NCBI RefSeq assembly: GCF_001707885.1
Contig: NZ_MASS01000028.1
Coordinates: 1-53,013, forward strand
DNA length: 53,013 nucleotides
Reading direction: 5' to 3'
DNA from: Desulfosporosinus cupriresistens
GTDB taxonomy: Bacteria > Bacillota > Desulfitobacteriia > Desulfitobacteriales > Desulfitobacteriaceae
Positions 6,973 to 15,770 of the stretch are shown piece after piece. Position numbers and translations under genes: made by a program. How positions within the stretch are numbered: the stretch's first letter is position 1; the number at the start of each line of letters is the position of its first letter. The notes beneath the pieces were generated by a model. That model did no database searches. It saw only the letters and a list, made by a program, of their open reading frames with translations, and was not told the DNA's origin.

Positions 6973-9606
6973 TTAATGAATTATTATTAGCCCATTATTT
7001 CCATTTACCGTTACATTTTGTCCATCTTTAAGTAAACTTGTTGCGTTTTTCACATTCAACACAGCAGGAATATTATATTCTCTGGCAACGATGGCGCCAT
7101 GACTTAACATGCCGCCATGTTCCGTGATAACCGCTTTGGCAATGGCAAAGAGGGGAGTCCATGCGGGATCAGTGCTCGCAGCGACCAGAATATCACCCTG
7201 TCGGAAGCTGGAGAAGTCAGCCGGTGTACGGACAATCTTCACCGGTCCTTCAGCAGTGCCCGGACTACTGCCCCTACCTTTTAGCTCCATGCTGTTGGTG
7301 CCAGCAACCTGAACGTATGACTCTTCTAATTTTGGCCATCCCTTTATGAATGGTGGCAGTTCGTTTAGGTTAATTCTTTTAGCCCCTTTTCTGCGAATTA
7401 TTATCTCGCTTAGTTGGTCCTGCTTAAGAATACCTTGGATTGATTGTTCGATCTCATTAAGAGTTAAATGATAAATGTCCCGCTCATTCTGAATGTAATC
7501 CTTCTCATTAAGTTTGATTGCCAGTTGCTTAATGCCTTTTTTCATCGAAGCAAAAGGCATAGTAACATAATAATGACGGTTATCTCTTAGGAGCATATAG
7601 GATTGGGTTGCGTCTAACAGTTTATTGAAAAATACCCTTTGCACAGGATTGAGGCGGGAACGAACGAAACCCTCCGCGTCCGTTCTTTCTTTTTGTTTGA
7701 GGGCTTCTCTTTTTGCCGGATCGAAGTTGTCATCATTCGTTAAAAAACCTTTCACCATTGATAGGACGATATCCGGGTTTTCCCACCAAAAATCATTGGC
7801 GATATCCATGTCAATATTTAAATGACCATGCTTGGTAAGTAACTCATCTAGTTTGGATATAAAGGTTTGGGCAGCGGGGAGAATAGTTGCTTTTGAAAGA
7901 AAGAGTTCAGAAGGGGAGTTTTCAAGGAGTGTGCACAGCTCTTTGGACTCCTTTACAAGCTTAGCGAGTTGCCAGACATCATTATTGGTTTCTATCGTAA
8001 GATTGTTGTGGAGTCCTGAAACCAATTTCGAGCATAATGACAGATCAGCTTTAAACGATTTTGTCAAAAATCCTGTAAGCATATTGTATAGGCCTTCGGC
8101 AACCGCTAAGCTGGCTGTTTGATATCTAAAGTAGGATTTGGCCAACTCCAAGTTTTGTTTGATAAAGGATAACAATTCTTCTTCGCTGAGAGTCTCCAGA
8201 GTGTATCGTTTTAGTTTATTTAGTTCAGACAAATAATTAGGAAGAGTATTATAAAACACCTTATCTAAAGACCGTATCATTTTTATTCCGGCTGTGTAAG
8301 ATTTAAAAGTTATGTATAAATCCGTAATTTTACTTCGTTTGGGCCGTAATTCGCCGGTTTTGTCTTCATCCAAATATGGTTTAAGCATTGAGAGTGGCTG
8401 TATTTCCTTGAGAATTGAAAAATTCATATAAAGATAACCATAAATGTTAGTCACGAACTTTTGCGTAGATAATTCTTTATTCTTACTAACCATCTTGATA
8501 GAGTAATAAATGCCCTCGTTCTGACAAGATTCAAGAATTGACCAACCGAATGTGGACAGGGGATTATGGTAACGTTCTTTAAGACCTCCTAAATTTGTCC
8601 ATTCAATTTCCGGGTCAAAGCTAAATAGTTCAGGTTCTGTTTTAAGTGGGTCCAGCGTTTTGTTTAGCGTGGTAATGGGGCGAGACTGAAGAATATAGAA
8701 TTGATTATCGGCATAGGCCCATTCAATATCTTGTGGTGATTGATAATGCCTTTTAATCTGTTTAACCAAGCGCGTAAGTTCGAGCACTTGTTGGTCGGTC
8801 AGTGAATATATGGTCCGTTGCTGTTCCGGTGTCGGGACTAGATTTGTTCCTTCGCCTGCTACATTATAAATAACCCTATGGATTTTATCGGCCAAGTCCT
8901 TCTCGCGGATCACCTCTTGGATCTTATCTATAATATAACGGTCTGGAGATACTTGTCCGGAGACAATTCCTTCACCTAAACCCCACACGGATTCAATAAT
9001 AATTTCCGTGTCTCGCTGGTTAAGCGGATTAATACTAAAGGCAACGCCAGATATCTCTGAAGGAATCATCTTTTGAATAACGATTGCCAAAGAAATTTGG
9101 CGATTATCGTATCCGTGGTTTTTGCGGTAATGAATAGCTCTCTCAATCCACAAGGAGGCCCAACATCTTTTTATGTAGGTAAACAAGTGATTCTTGGGTA
9201 CAAATAAGAAAGACTCCTGTTGACCGGCAAAGGAAGACTCGGGTAAATCCTCGGCGGTCGCAGATGATCTAACCGAGACATATTGATCTTGGGACATGTA
9301 GCGAATAAAAGCATCATTTATTGCGGCTTTCAAATCCTGGGGTATCTCTCTTTTCAGGATGAGTTCTGTAAGCTGTTTGGAAATAACACTTACATTGGCT
9401 AAGTCATTTGGCGAAAGGTTTTGGAGCTGTTCAATTAGGTTATTGATCTCTGTGCTATTAATAAAGTATTGGTATGCTTTAGCCGTGATGCAGAAACCAG
9501 GCGGAATGGGTAGACCTACCTGAGTCATCTCCCCTAAATTAGATCCTTTTCCTCCTACTGTCAGAGTATCCCTAAGTGAAATTTCCGAAAAGTTCTTAAT
9601 AAACAC
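6973..9606 (-). CDS. PEP-utilizing phosphotransferase, rifampin phosphotransferase-like
   Basis: The protein has 877 residues. An N-terminal PPDK/PEP-synthase ATP-grasp domain (about 1-315) carries GGKGSNLGEM, SVRSSATAEDLPESSFAGQQ and DIEWAYADNQFYILQSRP. A long central helical region (about 320-760) follows. The phosphohistidine swivel domain is at the very C-terminus (GGMLSHGAIVARE, histidine near 836). The order ATP-grasp, middle, His domain and the absence of a PEP-binding barrel match Rph-type rifampin phosphotransferases (about 870 residues) rather than true PEP synthase. It would use ATP to phosphorylate a small acceptor. The acceptor is not predictable here. A TetR gene lies directly upstream on the same strand. 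Confidence 0.85.
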   Translation of the reverse strand: MFIKNFSEISLRDTLTVGGKGSNLGEMTQVGLPIPPGFCITAKAYQYFINSTEINNLIEQLQNLSPNDLANVSVISKQLTELILKREIPQDLKAAINDAFIRYMSQDQYVSVRSSATAEDLPESSFAGQQESFLFVPKNHLFTYIKRCWASLWIERAIHYRKNHGYDNRQISLAIVIQKMIPSEISGVAFSINPLNQRDTEIIIESVWGLGEGIVSGQVSPDRYIIDKIQEVIREKDLADKIHRVIYNVAGEGTNLVPTPEQQRTIYSLTDQQVLELTRLVKQIKRHYQSPQDIEWAYADNQFYILQSRPITTLNKTLDPLKTEPELFSFDPEIEWTNLGGLKERYHNPLSTFGWSILESCQNEGIYYSIKMVSKNKELSTQKFVTNIYGYLYMNFSILKEIQPLSMLKPYLDEDKTGELRPKRSKITDLYITFKSYTAGIKMIRSLDKVFYNTLPNYLSELNKLKRYTLETLSEEELLSFIKQNLELAKSYFRYQTASLAVAEGLYNMLTGFLTKSFKADLSLCSKLVSGLHNNLTIETNNDVWQLAKLVKESKELCTLLENSPSELFLSKATILPAAQTFISKLDELLTKHGHLNIDMDIANDFWWENPDIVLSMVKGFLTNDDNFDPAKREALKQKERTDAEGFVRSRLNPVQRVFFNKLLDATQSYMLLRDNRHYYVTMPFASMKKGIKQLAIKLNEKDYIQNERDIYHLTLNEIEQSIQGILKQDQLSEIIIRRKGAKRINLNELPPFIKGWPKLEESYVQVAGTNSMELKGRGSSPGTAEGPVKIVRTPADFSSFRQGDILVAASTDPAWTPLFAIAKAVITEHGGMLSHGAIVAREYNIPAVLNVKNATSLLKDGQNVTVNGNNGLIIIH

Positions 9607-9641
9607 CCGCCTACCCCCTTCTTGGATATATCACCATTTAT

Positions 9642-10247
9642 TCACTTAACCAAGCCAAGTCCAGGCACGTGATAATTATAGAGAAATTCAATCATTTCAT
9701 CACCTGAAATGGCATTTTCATACATGTTCCAATATCGGAGTACCTGATAAGTACCATAGATAAAGCTCACTGCTGCCATTTTTGTATTGATAGGGGCAAT
9801 CTCACCGTTTATTAAGGCCTTATCGAGCAAGTCTTGCACAAAGGGCACTGAAGCTTTTAATGAAGTGTCTCTTTTGGATTTTAAATCACTTAGTGAACGA
9901 TTCATTATGAAAAATTTAGATTTAGAGACATCCGGTAAAGAATGTCTAACAGTTACTTCAATTATTTTTCGTATAATGTCTCTGATATCCGAAAGACCTT
10001 TTAGGGCGTTGACCATCTGGTTTTCGTATTCTTCGTTTATCATCTGATATACCGCTTCATAAATACTTTCCTTATTAGCAAAGTAAAAATATATAGATCC
10101 AACGGATACTTTTGCTGCTTCGCAGATGTCCTGAATAGAAGTATTTGGAAAACCTTTTTCCGCAAACAGATGCAGGGCAACCTCTAATATCTGAGCTCGT
10201 TTGGCATCTTTTTTTTCTTGAACCCATTTTGGTGTTCGATAGGGCAT
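9642..10247 (-). CDS. TetR/AcrR family transcriptional regulator
   Basis: The protein has about 201 residues from the ATG at 10247 (MPYRTPKWVQEKKDAKRAQI). An open frame continues upstream, but AAGGAGGT lies just before this start and the family N-terminus begins here. The HTH reads ILEVALHLFAEKGFPNTSIQ DICEAAKVSVGSIYFYFANK. It lies 35 bases upstream of the phosphotransferase gene, so the two are probably one transcript. A perfect 31-base palindrome at 10266-10296, right before the ribosome site, is an obvious operator, so the gene likely represses itself and the enzyme. Confidence 0.9.
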   Translation of the reverse strand: MPYRTPKWVQEKKDAKRAQILEVALHLFAEKGFPNTSIQDICEAAKVSVGSIYFYFANKESIYEAVYQMINEEYENQMVNALKGLSDIRDIIRKIIEVTVRHSLPDVSKSKFFIMNRSLSDLKSKRDTSLKASVPFVQDLLDKALINGEIAPINTKMAAVSFIYGTYQVLRYWNMYENAISGDEMIEFLYNYHVPGLGLVK

Positions 10248-10265
10248 AGTTAGTGCGCACCTCCT

Positions 10266-10296
10266 TGCAAGCATAGAATAAAATTCTATGCTTGCA
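10266..10296. promoter_or_regulatory. Perfect 14-bp inverted repeat, TetR operator
   Basis: TGCAAGCATAGAAT (10266-10279) and its exact complement (10283-10296) flank a three-base spacer. It sits between the presumed promoter and the ribosome site of the TetR gene, so repressor binding would block transcription. Confidence 0.8.
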
Positions 10297-10551
10297 TAAT
10301 AGCACTTTTTTACCATCCAGTAAATACCTGATTGTTCTTAGTCTGGGGAGACAGAGCCTATTTAAGAGTGATTGATAATAATATCAGCAGGCAGGGGTTC
10401 GGATATAACCTCAAGAGCAGTTTTGAACATCTATTTCTTATATCGTAAAGGAAAGATTCATGAATGTCATTGCCACTGTTGTCAATGAATGTTTTAATAA
10501 TGGAAGCCGTGTTGGTGAAGGATTTTTATCAGATAGATTATCCACGGAAGC

Positions 10552-10677
10552 CTTCCTATCCTGATCTGATATCTTGGCAAGAACTTTTTGGGTCACATCA
10601 GGATGTAGGCAGACTCCACCGTCATGAACAACTCGAATGATCTTATACAGTTCCTCTGGGAAATAGAAAGGAAATTT
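10552..10677 (-). pseudogene. Fragment of a NarL/LuxR-type response regulator
   Basis: Read on the minus strand, this codes for PEELYKIIRVVHDGGV followed by CLHPDVTQKVLAKISDQ. That is the end of the receiver domain and the linker typical of NarL-family regulators (compare PPEELIRAIRxVxxGxxLLSPEVTxxVL). A stop lies just upstream and neither the receiver core nor the HTH follows. The rest of 10317-10678 shows no gene. Confidence 0.6.
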
Positions 10678-10678
10678 T

Positions 10679-10717
10679 TAAACCCTAGGTTGATCGAGTG
10701 ATCGTGCCCAGGGTTTA
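10679..10717 (+). terminator. Hairpin, possible terminator
   Basis: TAAACCCT (10679-10686) pairs with AGGGTTTA (10710-10717) and is followed by ATATTTT. An inner GATC/GATC pair is also possible. It lies just before the promoter of the next TetR gene. Confidence 0.4.
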
Positions 10718-10729
10718 ATATTTTGCCTA

Positions 10730-10779
10730 TTGACTTTTTAATGGTATATAAACATAATTGAATATAGTCATTCTATATT
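10730..10779 (+). promoter_or_regulatory. Promoter and TetR operator
   Basis: TTGACT (10730-10735), a 17-base spacer and CATAAT (10753-10758) form the promoter. The perfect inverted repeat AATATAG-N5-CTATATT (10761-10779) lies over the transcription start, where the TetR product encoded next would be expected to bind. Confidence 0.65.
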
Positions 10780-10807
10780 TAATTTATAGGGATTGGAGGA
10801 ACCTTGT

Positions 10808-11428
10808 ATGTCCGAAGAAAAATCTAATCGCCGCTCTTACAGTAGCCCCTTGCGTTGTAACCAGAAGGAAGATACGCGGAATCGCATCTTAGATACAGTG
10901 GCGAAGATGATTAGTGAAGGCCGTATCCTGGACTTTAGTGTGAAGGATGTAGCCGTCCGCACGGGCATTTCCTACGGTACAGTTTACCGTCACTTTCCAA
11001 CGCGGGAGTCGTTTCTGGAGGCTCTTTATGAAGAAGCCTCAGAAATTATGGCTCAGAGTGCACCGTTTAGCCCGCAATCGCTGAACGACATCCCTGTCAT
11101 GGCAGGAAAGACAATAGAGAAGTTCGAGGAAAGAGCAACTCTTGTACAGGCGTTCACGATAGCTTTGTTGGTTAACAATGTTAAACCTAAAAGTAGGCAC
11201 CAACGAGATCAAACTATCCAGGAAATGGTTATGGAAAGCACCCCTCGCTTGTCTTCGGGAGGCGCTAAGCAAGTTGCTTCTATAATTTCCCATCTCTGCA
11301 GTTCTCTGACCTGGGCAACCCTTAGGCAAAGGTATGGGCTAAACTCTACTGAAACGGCTGAAGCAATGAATTGGGTGCTACAAACTCTGATTCAAGATTT
11401 AACCCGGCACGAGGATGAGCAACCGTAG
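10808..11428 (+). CDS. TetR/AcrR family transcriptional regulator
   Basis: The protein has about 206 residues. A TTG at 10793 opens the same frame, but GGAGG at 10795-10799 sits eight bases before ATG 10808, so translation should begin MSEEKSNRRS. The HTH region reads RILDTVAKMISEGRILDFSV KDVAVRTGISYGTVYRHFPT, a TetR signature with YRHFPTRE. The gene runs into the second PEP-utilizing enzyme on the same strand and probably controls it through the inverted repeat at 10761-10779. It is not close in sequence to the TetR at 9.6-10.2 kb. Confidence 0.9.
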   Translation: MSEEKSNRRSYSSPLRCNQKEDTRNRILDTVAKMISEGRILDFSVKDVAVRTGISYGTVYRHFPTRESFLEALYEEASEIMAQSAPFSPQSLNDIPVMAGKTIEKFEERATLVQAFTIALLVNNVKPKSRHQRDQTIQEMVMESTPRLSSGGAKQVASIISHLCSSLTWATLRQRYGLNSTETAEAMNWVLQTLIQDLTRHEDEQP

Positions 11429-11496
11429 GAGACTATTTGGAGATAACCATGCTAGATGACATGAATGATAAAGCAGACCAGAAAGGAGGGGGTAGA

Positions 11497-13908
11497 GTGA
11501 AAGAATTAGTTTGTTTATTTAAGGAATTGAGAACTGAATATAAGCATCTGGCAGGGGGGAAAGGAGGAACCCTTGCGCACCTTTTTCAAAAGGGTTATCC
11601 AGTGCCCGATGGCTTGATAATTATGCCGATGGCTTTCCAAAAAGACGAGTTGATACCGGAAGCTGGGGCTCAGCTCCAGGCGTACCTTAAGGAAATACGA
11701 CAGAGAGGGGGTGAAACCTCCTTCGCTGTCCGTTCATCTGCATTGTCTGAGGATTCAGCCATGGCTTCTTTTGCCGGCCAGTTTGACACTGTGCTGGATG
11801 TTAGCACTGACCATGAAATCCTGAAGGCGATCCGAACTGTGCGCAAGTCACGGTATAGTAAGGAAGTGCAGGTATACAGCGAGGCAAAAGGTGTTAACGG
11901 GTCTCACGACATGGCAGTGGTTATTCAGCAAATGGTGATAGCAGATATTTCGGGCGTTTTGTTTACAGCAGACCCGGTTACTGGGAACCGCAATGAAATG
12001 GCAGGAAACTTCATCTTCGGTTTAGGTGAGAAATTGGTGTCTGGTCAGGTTACAGCTTATAAGTTTAAACTGGGGAGGAAAACAGGGAGTTGGCGCAGGG
12101 GTGGCTATGATGGACCATTAGAATTGAAAAAGTTTGCAGCCAAGCTAGCAAAACTGGGGAACAGCCTGGAGCGAGAAATGGACTGTCCACAGGATATCGA
12201 ATGGGCGATCGCTGACGGCACATTATATTTGCTGCAGTCCCGGCCAGTGACGACCTTGATCGGAGATAACCCGGTCACTGGTGAGCGCAACGATAGTAGG
12301 ACTGGCAATTACTTATGGTCAAACGTTAATTTCGGGGAAGCAATCCCCCAAGTGATGACCCCTCTCACTTGGAGTATTCAACAGCACATATACGAATCGT
12401 GGCAGTTGTTATCCGGATATCAATCATCCGGCAATATTGGTGGCCGTATCTATCTTAACTTAAGTATCTATGCTACGGTTTTAACTGCTTTGGGTAAAAA
12501 CAAACAAGGTATAACGCGGTTTCTGGAAGGCTTGTTATACACACGGATTCCCGAGAGCTTAGAGATTCCCCTGATACCTCTGTCCATGGGGTCGAGAGTA
12601 GCCGTTCTTATTAATTTTGTAGGAATGATAATGAAACAGATCAGGGCGGTTCGAGAATTACCTAGGTTTCTGAGTGTGAATGCAGATTGGTGTGAGAAAC
12701 TGCAGAAACGGATCCATGAAACAAATAAGAAATCCGAACTGACTTTCTTGTGGCACACAGAGATATTACCTCACCTGCAGAACACGGTTTGGAGCGTAAT
12801 GGGCAGCGTGACTCAGTTCTCAGACTATACGATTAAGTTGCGACGCGAGCTAATTGAACTACTAGGGCCGGAGGAGGCAGATACATTCATATCAGGTCTG
12901 AGTAGTAGTACGGACATCAGAGACGGTTCAGGACTATTAGCAAGTCTTGGTCCTGTTCTTGGCATAGCAAAGGTGGCCCGTCGAGAAATCGACCGGACAG
13001 AATATATAGCGCAGTATGGCCACAGGGGACCCAATGAGTTTGAGCTGTCTGTTCCTCGTCCAGCTGAGGACTCGGGTTGGCTCGATCAACAGTTGGCCCA
13101 GTTCGAGGAAGCGCCCATCGATGTTGAAGCGCTGCTTATTAAACAATACGCTGAGATTGCTGCGGCTTGGAATCGCTTGGAAATAAGCCATCCACGGAAG
13201 GTGCGATCAATGAAACGCCGTATAAATCAAGTGGCTCCAAAGGCATGTCTGCGCGAAGCGGTTCGCTCTGAATACGTGCGTGATCGTTGGGTTGCTCGCA
13301 AGTTTGCTCTGCGCGCAGGGCAATTGACAGGTTTAGGAGACGACATTTTCTTTCTGACAATCGAAGAGGTGTTAGATGTTCTGTCGGGAGATGAGGCGGC
13401 CCTGCAATTGATCGCTGCCAGGAAAGACATCCATAGCAGGTATTCGTCTTTGCCCGCCTATCCATCGATTATATGCGGTTGTTTTGATCCGTTCCAATGG
13501 GCGGCTGATCCCAAGCGACGCCATGACATCTATGTTGCTTCTGGCTTCACCTCCGCTGCTACGTCGGATTCCAGTGAATTAAACGATAATCTGATAACTG
13601 GTTCCGCAGGGTCAGCAGGTCGATTCGAGGGAGTGGTTCGTCGCTTAGACAGTCCAGAGGAAGGAGATCAATTGCAAAAAGGGGAGATCCTAGTTACCTC
13701 CCAAACAGACATCGCTTGGACACCTCTCTTTCCTCGGGCGGGTGCAATTGTCACCGATGTGGGAGCACCGCTTTCGCATGCTGCTATCGTTGCTCGTGAG
13801 TTGGGCATTCCTGCAGTGGTAGGCTGTGGCAATGCGACCAGGCGTTTGAAGACCGGTGACCGCGTACTTGTCGACGGCGGGCAAGGTGTTGTATCGATAA
13901 GAGGATAA
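11497..13908 (+). CDS. PEP-utilizing phosphotransferase, rifampin phosphotransferase-like (second copy)
   Basis: The protein has 803 residues from GTG 11497. This start has AAAGGAGG seven bases upstream and aligns with the family N-terminus, with GGKGG about 20 residues in. An ATG at 11449 with a weaker GGAG would add 16 residues. The domains are ATP-grasp (about 1-260, with SFAVRSSALSEDSAMASFAG and DIEWAIADGTLYLLQSRP), a middle region containing NFGEAIPQVMTPLTWS, and a C-terminal swivel domain (GAPLSHAAIVAREL, histidine near 761). The plan equals the gene at 7.0-9.6 kb, but the sequences are clearly diverged. The acceptor substrate is unknown. It shares an operon with the TetR gene just upstream. 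Confidence 0.85.
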   Translation: MKELVCLFKELRTEYKHLAGGKGGTLAHLFQKGYPVPDGLIIMPMAFQKDELIPEAGAQLQAYLKEIRQRGGETSFAVRSSALSEDSAMASFAGQFDTVLDVSTDHEILKAIRTVRKSRYSKEVQVYSEAKGVNGSHDMAVVIQQMVIADISGVLFTADPVTGNRNEMAGNFIFGLGEKLVSGQVTAYKFKLGRKTGSWRRGGYDGPLELKKFAAKLAKLGNSLEREMDCPQDIEWAIADGTLYLLQSRPVTTLIGDNPVTGERNDSRTGNYLWSNVNFGEAIPQVMTPLTWSIQQHIYESWQLLSGYQSSGNIGGRIYLNLSIYATVLTALGKNKQGITRFLEGLLYTRIPESLEIPLIPLSMGSRVAVLINFVGMIMKQIRAVRELPRFLSVNADWCEKLQKRIHETNKKSELTFLWHTEILPHLQNTVWSVMGSVTQFSDYTIKLRRELIELLGPEEADTFISGLSSSTDIRDGSGLLASLGPVLGIAKVARREIDRTEYIAQYGHRGPNEFELSVPRPAEDSGWLDQQLAQFEEAPIDVEALLIKQYAEIAAAWNRLEISHPRKVRSMKRRINQVAPKACLREAVRSEYVRDRWVARKFALRAGQLTGLGDDIFFLTIEEVLDVLSGDEAALQLIAARKDIHSRYSSLPAYPSIICGCFDPFQWAADPKRRHDIYVASGFTSAATSDSSELNDNLITGSAGSAGRFEGVVRRLDSPEEGDQLQKGEILVTSQTDIAWTPLFPRAGAIVTDVGAPLSHAAIVARELGIPAVVGCGNATRRLKTGDRVLVDGGQGVVSIRG

Positions 13909-14023
13909 AAACAATGCTGTAGTTACGAATCAACTTGCCATTAAGGAAATGGCTTCCAGGAACAAAGAGTAATTCTGGAATTTTTACTGTTGTGGGAGAT
14001 GTAAAATACCACACCAAACAAAG

Positions 14024-14054
14024 CTGGAAGCAATATGTCTTCCAGTCTTTTTTT
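14024..14054 (+). terminator. Intrinsic terminator
   Basis: CTGGAAG (14024-14030) pairs with CTTCCAG (14039-14045) and is followed by TCTTTTTTT. It ends the second phosphotransferase transcript. The remaining bases to 14218 contain no recognised feature. Confidence 0.85.
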
Positions 14055-14218
14055 GTATAATCGAAATTCGTTTTTATGAAATAGACGGGATATGTTGATT
14101 TGTCTACTCGCTTTCATTATGACATTTGTCATATATATGTATGCTTCTGCTCACTACCACTTTGTATGTTCCATGGCGACCTCCTTTTGTTGCAAAATCG
14201 GCAAAGGGAGGGTATTGT

Positions 14219-15112
14219 TTACTGACTCGTACCCCTTGTTCCTTTTAAAAACGCTATAAAGGACTGGGAAGCCAGAGAAACCGGAATATTCTTTTTCAGT
14301 GCAATGCCTATTGTACGCTCTGGTATGGCAGGGGAGATCGGAATTTCCTTCAGTATACCTAGAGCTAGTTCCTCAGTAACAAAACTTTTGATCACCGAGG
14401 CAATCCCCAACCCGATTTTTGCAAATTCAATTAAGATATCCATACTGCTGATCTCTATTTCTGGTGTAAAACTGAGTTGATTAGCCCTAAAATAGTCGTC
14501 GATATGGATCCGTGACAGATTCTCGGCCTCCATCATGAGGAGTGGGTAACTTACAAGTTTCTTAAGGGGGAGGGCACAATCTGGGATGTCATACTTCCTG
14601 CCTGCCACAAAGATGTCCTGGATGGTCATCAACTCAATATATTCCAGGTCTCCCTTGTCCATGGGGATGCTGATAATGCCAAAATCAAGCTGCCCTTGCT
14701 CCAAAAGCTTCAAAGTATCCGGTGAAGGCCGGTTGATGATTTGAATGTGTATGCCCGGGTACTGATAATGAAAGGCCTCCAGATGGGGTAAAAAGAAGTA
14801 TCTGCAAAGCGTATTACTCATGCCTACTTTGACAATGCCCTCGGTCCTCTTTTTTAGCTTTTCAAGCATCATCTCTCCATTGTGCAAGGTTTCAAAGGCA
14901 CTTTTCACATAATCATAGAGAATCTGCCCCTCTGTTGTGAGGGTGACACCCTTAGAATTTCTGATAAAAAGGGTACAACCAGTCAAGGCTTCCAACTTTT
15001 TAATAGATTTGCTGATGGCTGGCTGACTAATATAGAGCATTTGTGCAGCTTCAGAAAGGCTCCGGTACATAGCAGTGAAATAGAAAACCTTATAAAGCTC
15101 TGTATGCAACAT
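14219..15112 (-). CDS. LysR family transcriptional regulator
   Basis: The protein has 297 residues and is preceded by GGAGG seven bases before the ATG. The N-terminal winged HTH is clear (LSEAAQMLYISQPAISKSIK KLEALTGCTLFIRNSKGVTL), followed by a periplasmic-binding-like effector domain (about 90-290). It is transcribed away from a leuC/leuD-like remnant and the trans-aconitate methyltransferase gene. LysR proteins usually control the divergent neighbour, so its original target was probably the hydro-lyase genes now deleted. Whether it still regulates tam is open. Confidence 0.92.
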   Translation of the reverse strand: MLHTELYKVFYFTAMYRSLSEAAQMLYISQPAISKSIKKLEALTGCTLFIRNSKGVTLTTEGQILYDYVKSAFETLHNGEMMLEKLKKRTEGIVKVGMSNTLCRYFFLPHLEAFHYQYPGIHIQIINRPSPDTLKLLEQGQLDFGIISIPMDKGDLEYIELMTIQDIFVAGRKYDIPDCALPLKKLVSYPLLMMEAENLSRIHIDDYFRANQLSFTPEIEISSMDILIEFAKIGLGIASVIKSFVTEELALGILKEIPISPAIPERTIGIALKKNIPVSLASQSFIAFLKGTRGTSQ

Positions 15113-15207
15113 GGTATAACCTCCAGTTATGGGTCGTATGAAAAACCGGCATTTTAATTATAACAAAAAATGGAGTAGGATGAAATAAATGAAAAGGGGG
15201 ATTGCCT

Positions 15208-15770
15208 ATGAACGCGATTGAAAAAATCATTGCTGCCCATGCAGGTCTCAAAACCGTTAAACCGGGACAGATCGTTGATGTGAAACTTGATTATGTGATG
15301 GCCAATAATGCTACAACCACTCTATCGATTGATGTATGCAAATGGCTCCCCATACCTTTGAATTCTATGGGAACTTTACGAAAGATTTTAAACCGGGGGA
15401 TATTATTACCGGCAATGATAATTTTGGGTGCGGATCTTCAAGGGAGCAGGCTCCTGCCGTTCTAAAGGAAAGAGGTGTCAGTGCAGTCATTGCCAGAAGC
15501 TTTGCCAGAATTTTTTATCGCAACGTCATCAACATTGGGCTGCTGTTGGTGGAATGTGAAAAGGCGGATGAGATCAGACATGGTGATGTATTGGAGATCG
15601 ACACTCAAAAGGGGGTCATAAGAAATCTCACATCCGACAGTAACCTCGGAATCACTCCTTTGCAACCTTTCATGCAAGAAATATTGAATTGTGGTGGGAT
15701 CGTAAAGTATATTGATAATAGGAGGGGGCAATATGACGGATTGGAGTGCAAATCAATACCTGAAATTTAA
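15208..15770 (+). pseudogene. Deletion-fused remnant of leuC-like and leuD-like dehydratase genes
   Basis: From ATG 15208 (AAGGGGG seven bases upstream) about 40 residues match the N-terminus of the aconitase-family large subunit (IIAAHAGLKTVKPGQIVDV, VMANNATTTLSID). Near 15331 the likeness stops. From about 15336, two bases out of frame, the text is the C-terminal two thirds of the small subunit (KPGDIITGNDNFGCGSSREQ, then AVIARSFARIFYRNVINIG). Roughly 380 large-subunit and 45 small-subunit residues are missing, consistent with one internal deletion of about 1.3 kb. The intact pair would be an isopropylmalate/homoaconitate-type hydro-lyase. The remnant cannot be a working enzyme. Confidence 0.8.

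Noticed and set aside
7161..8122. Several plus-strand frames opposite the first phosphotransferase
   Set aside because: Shadows of the minus-strand gene with no start signals.
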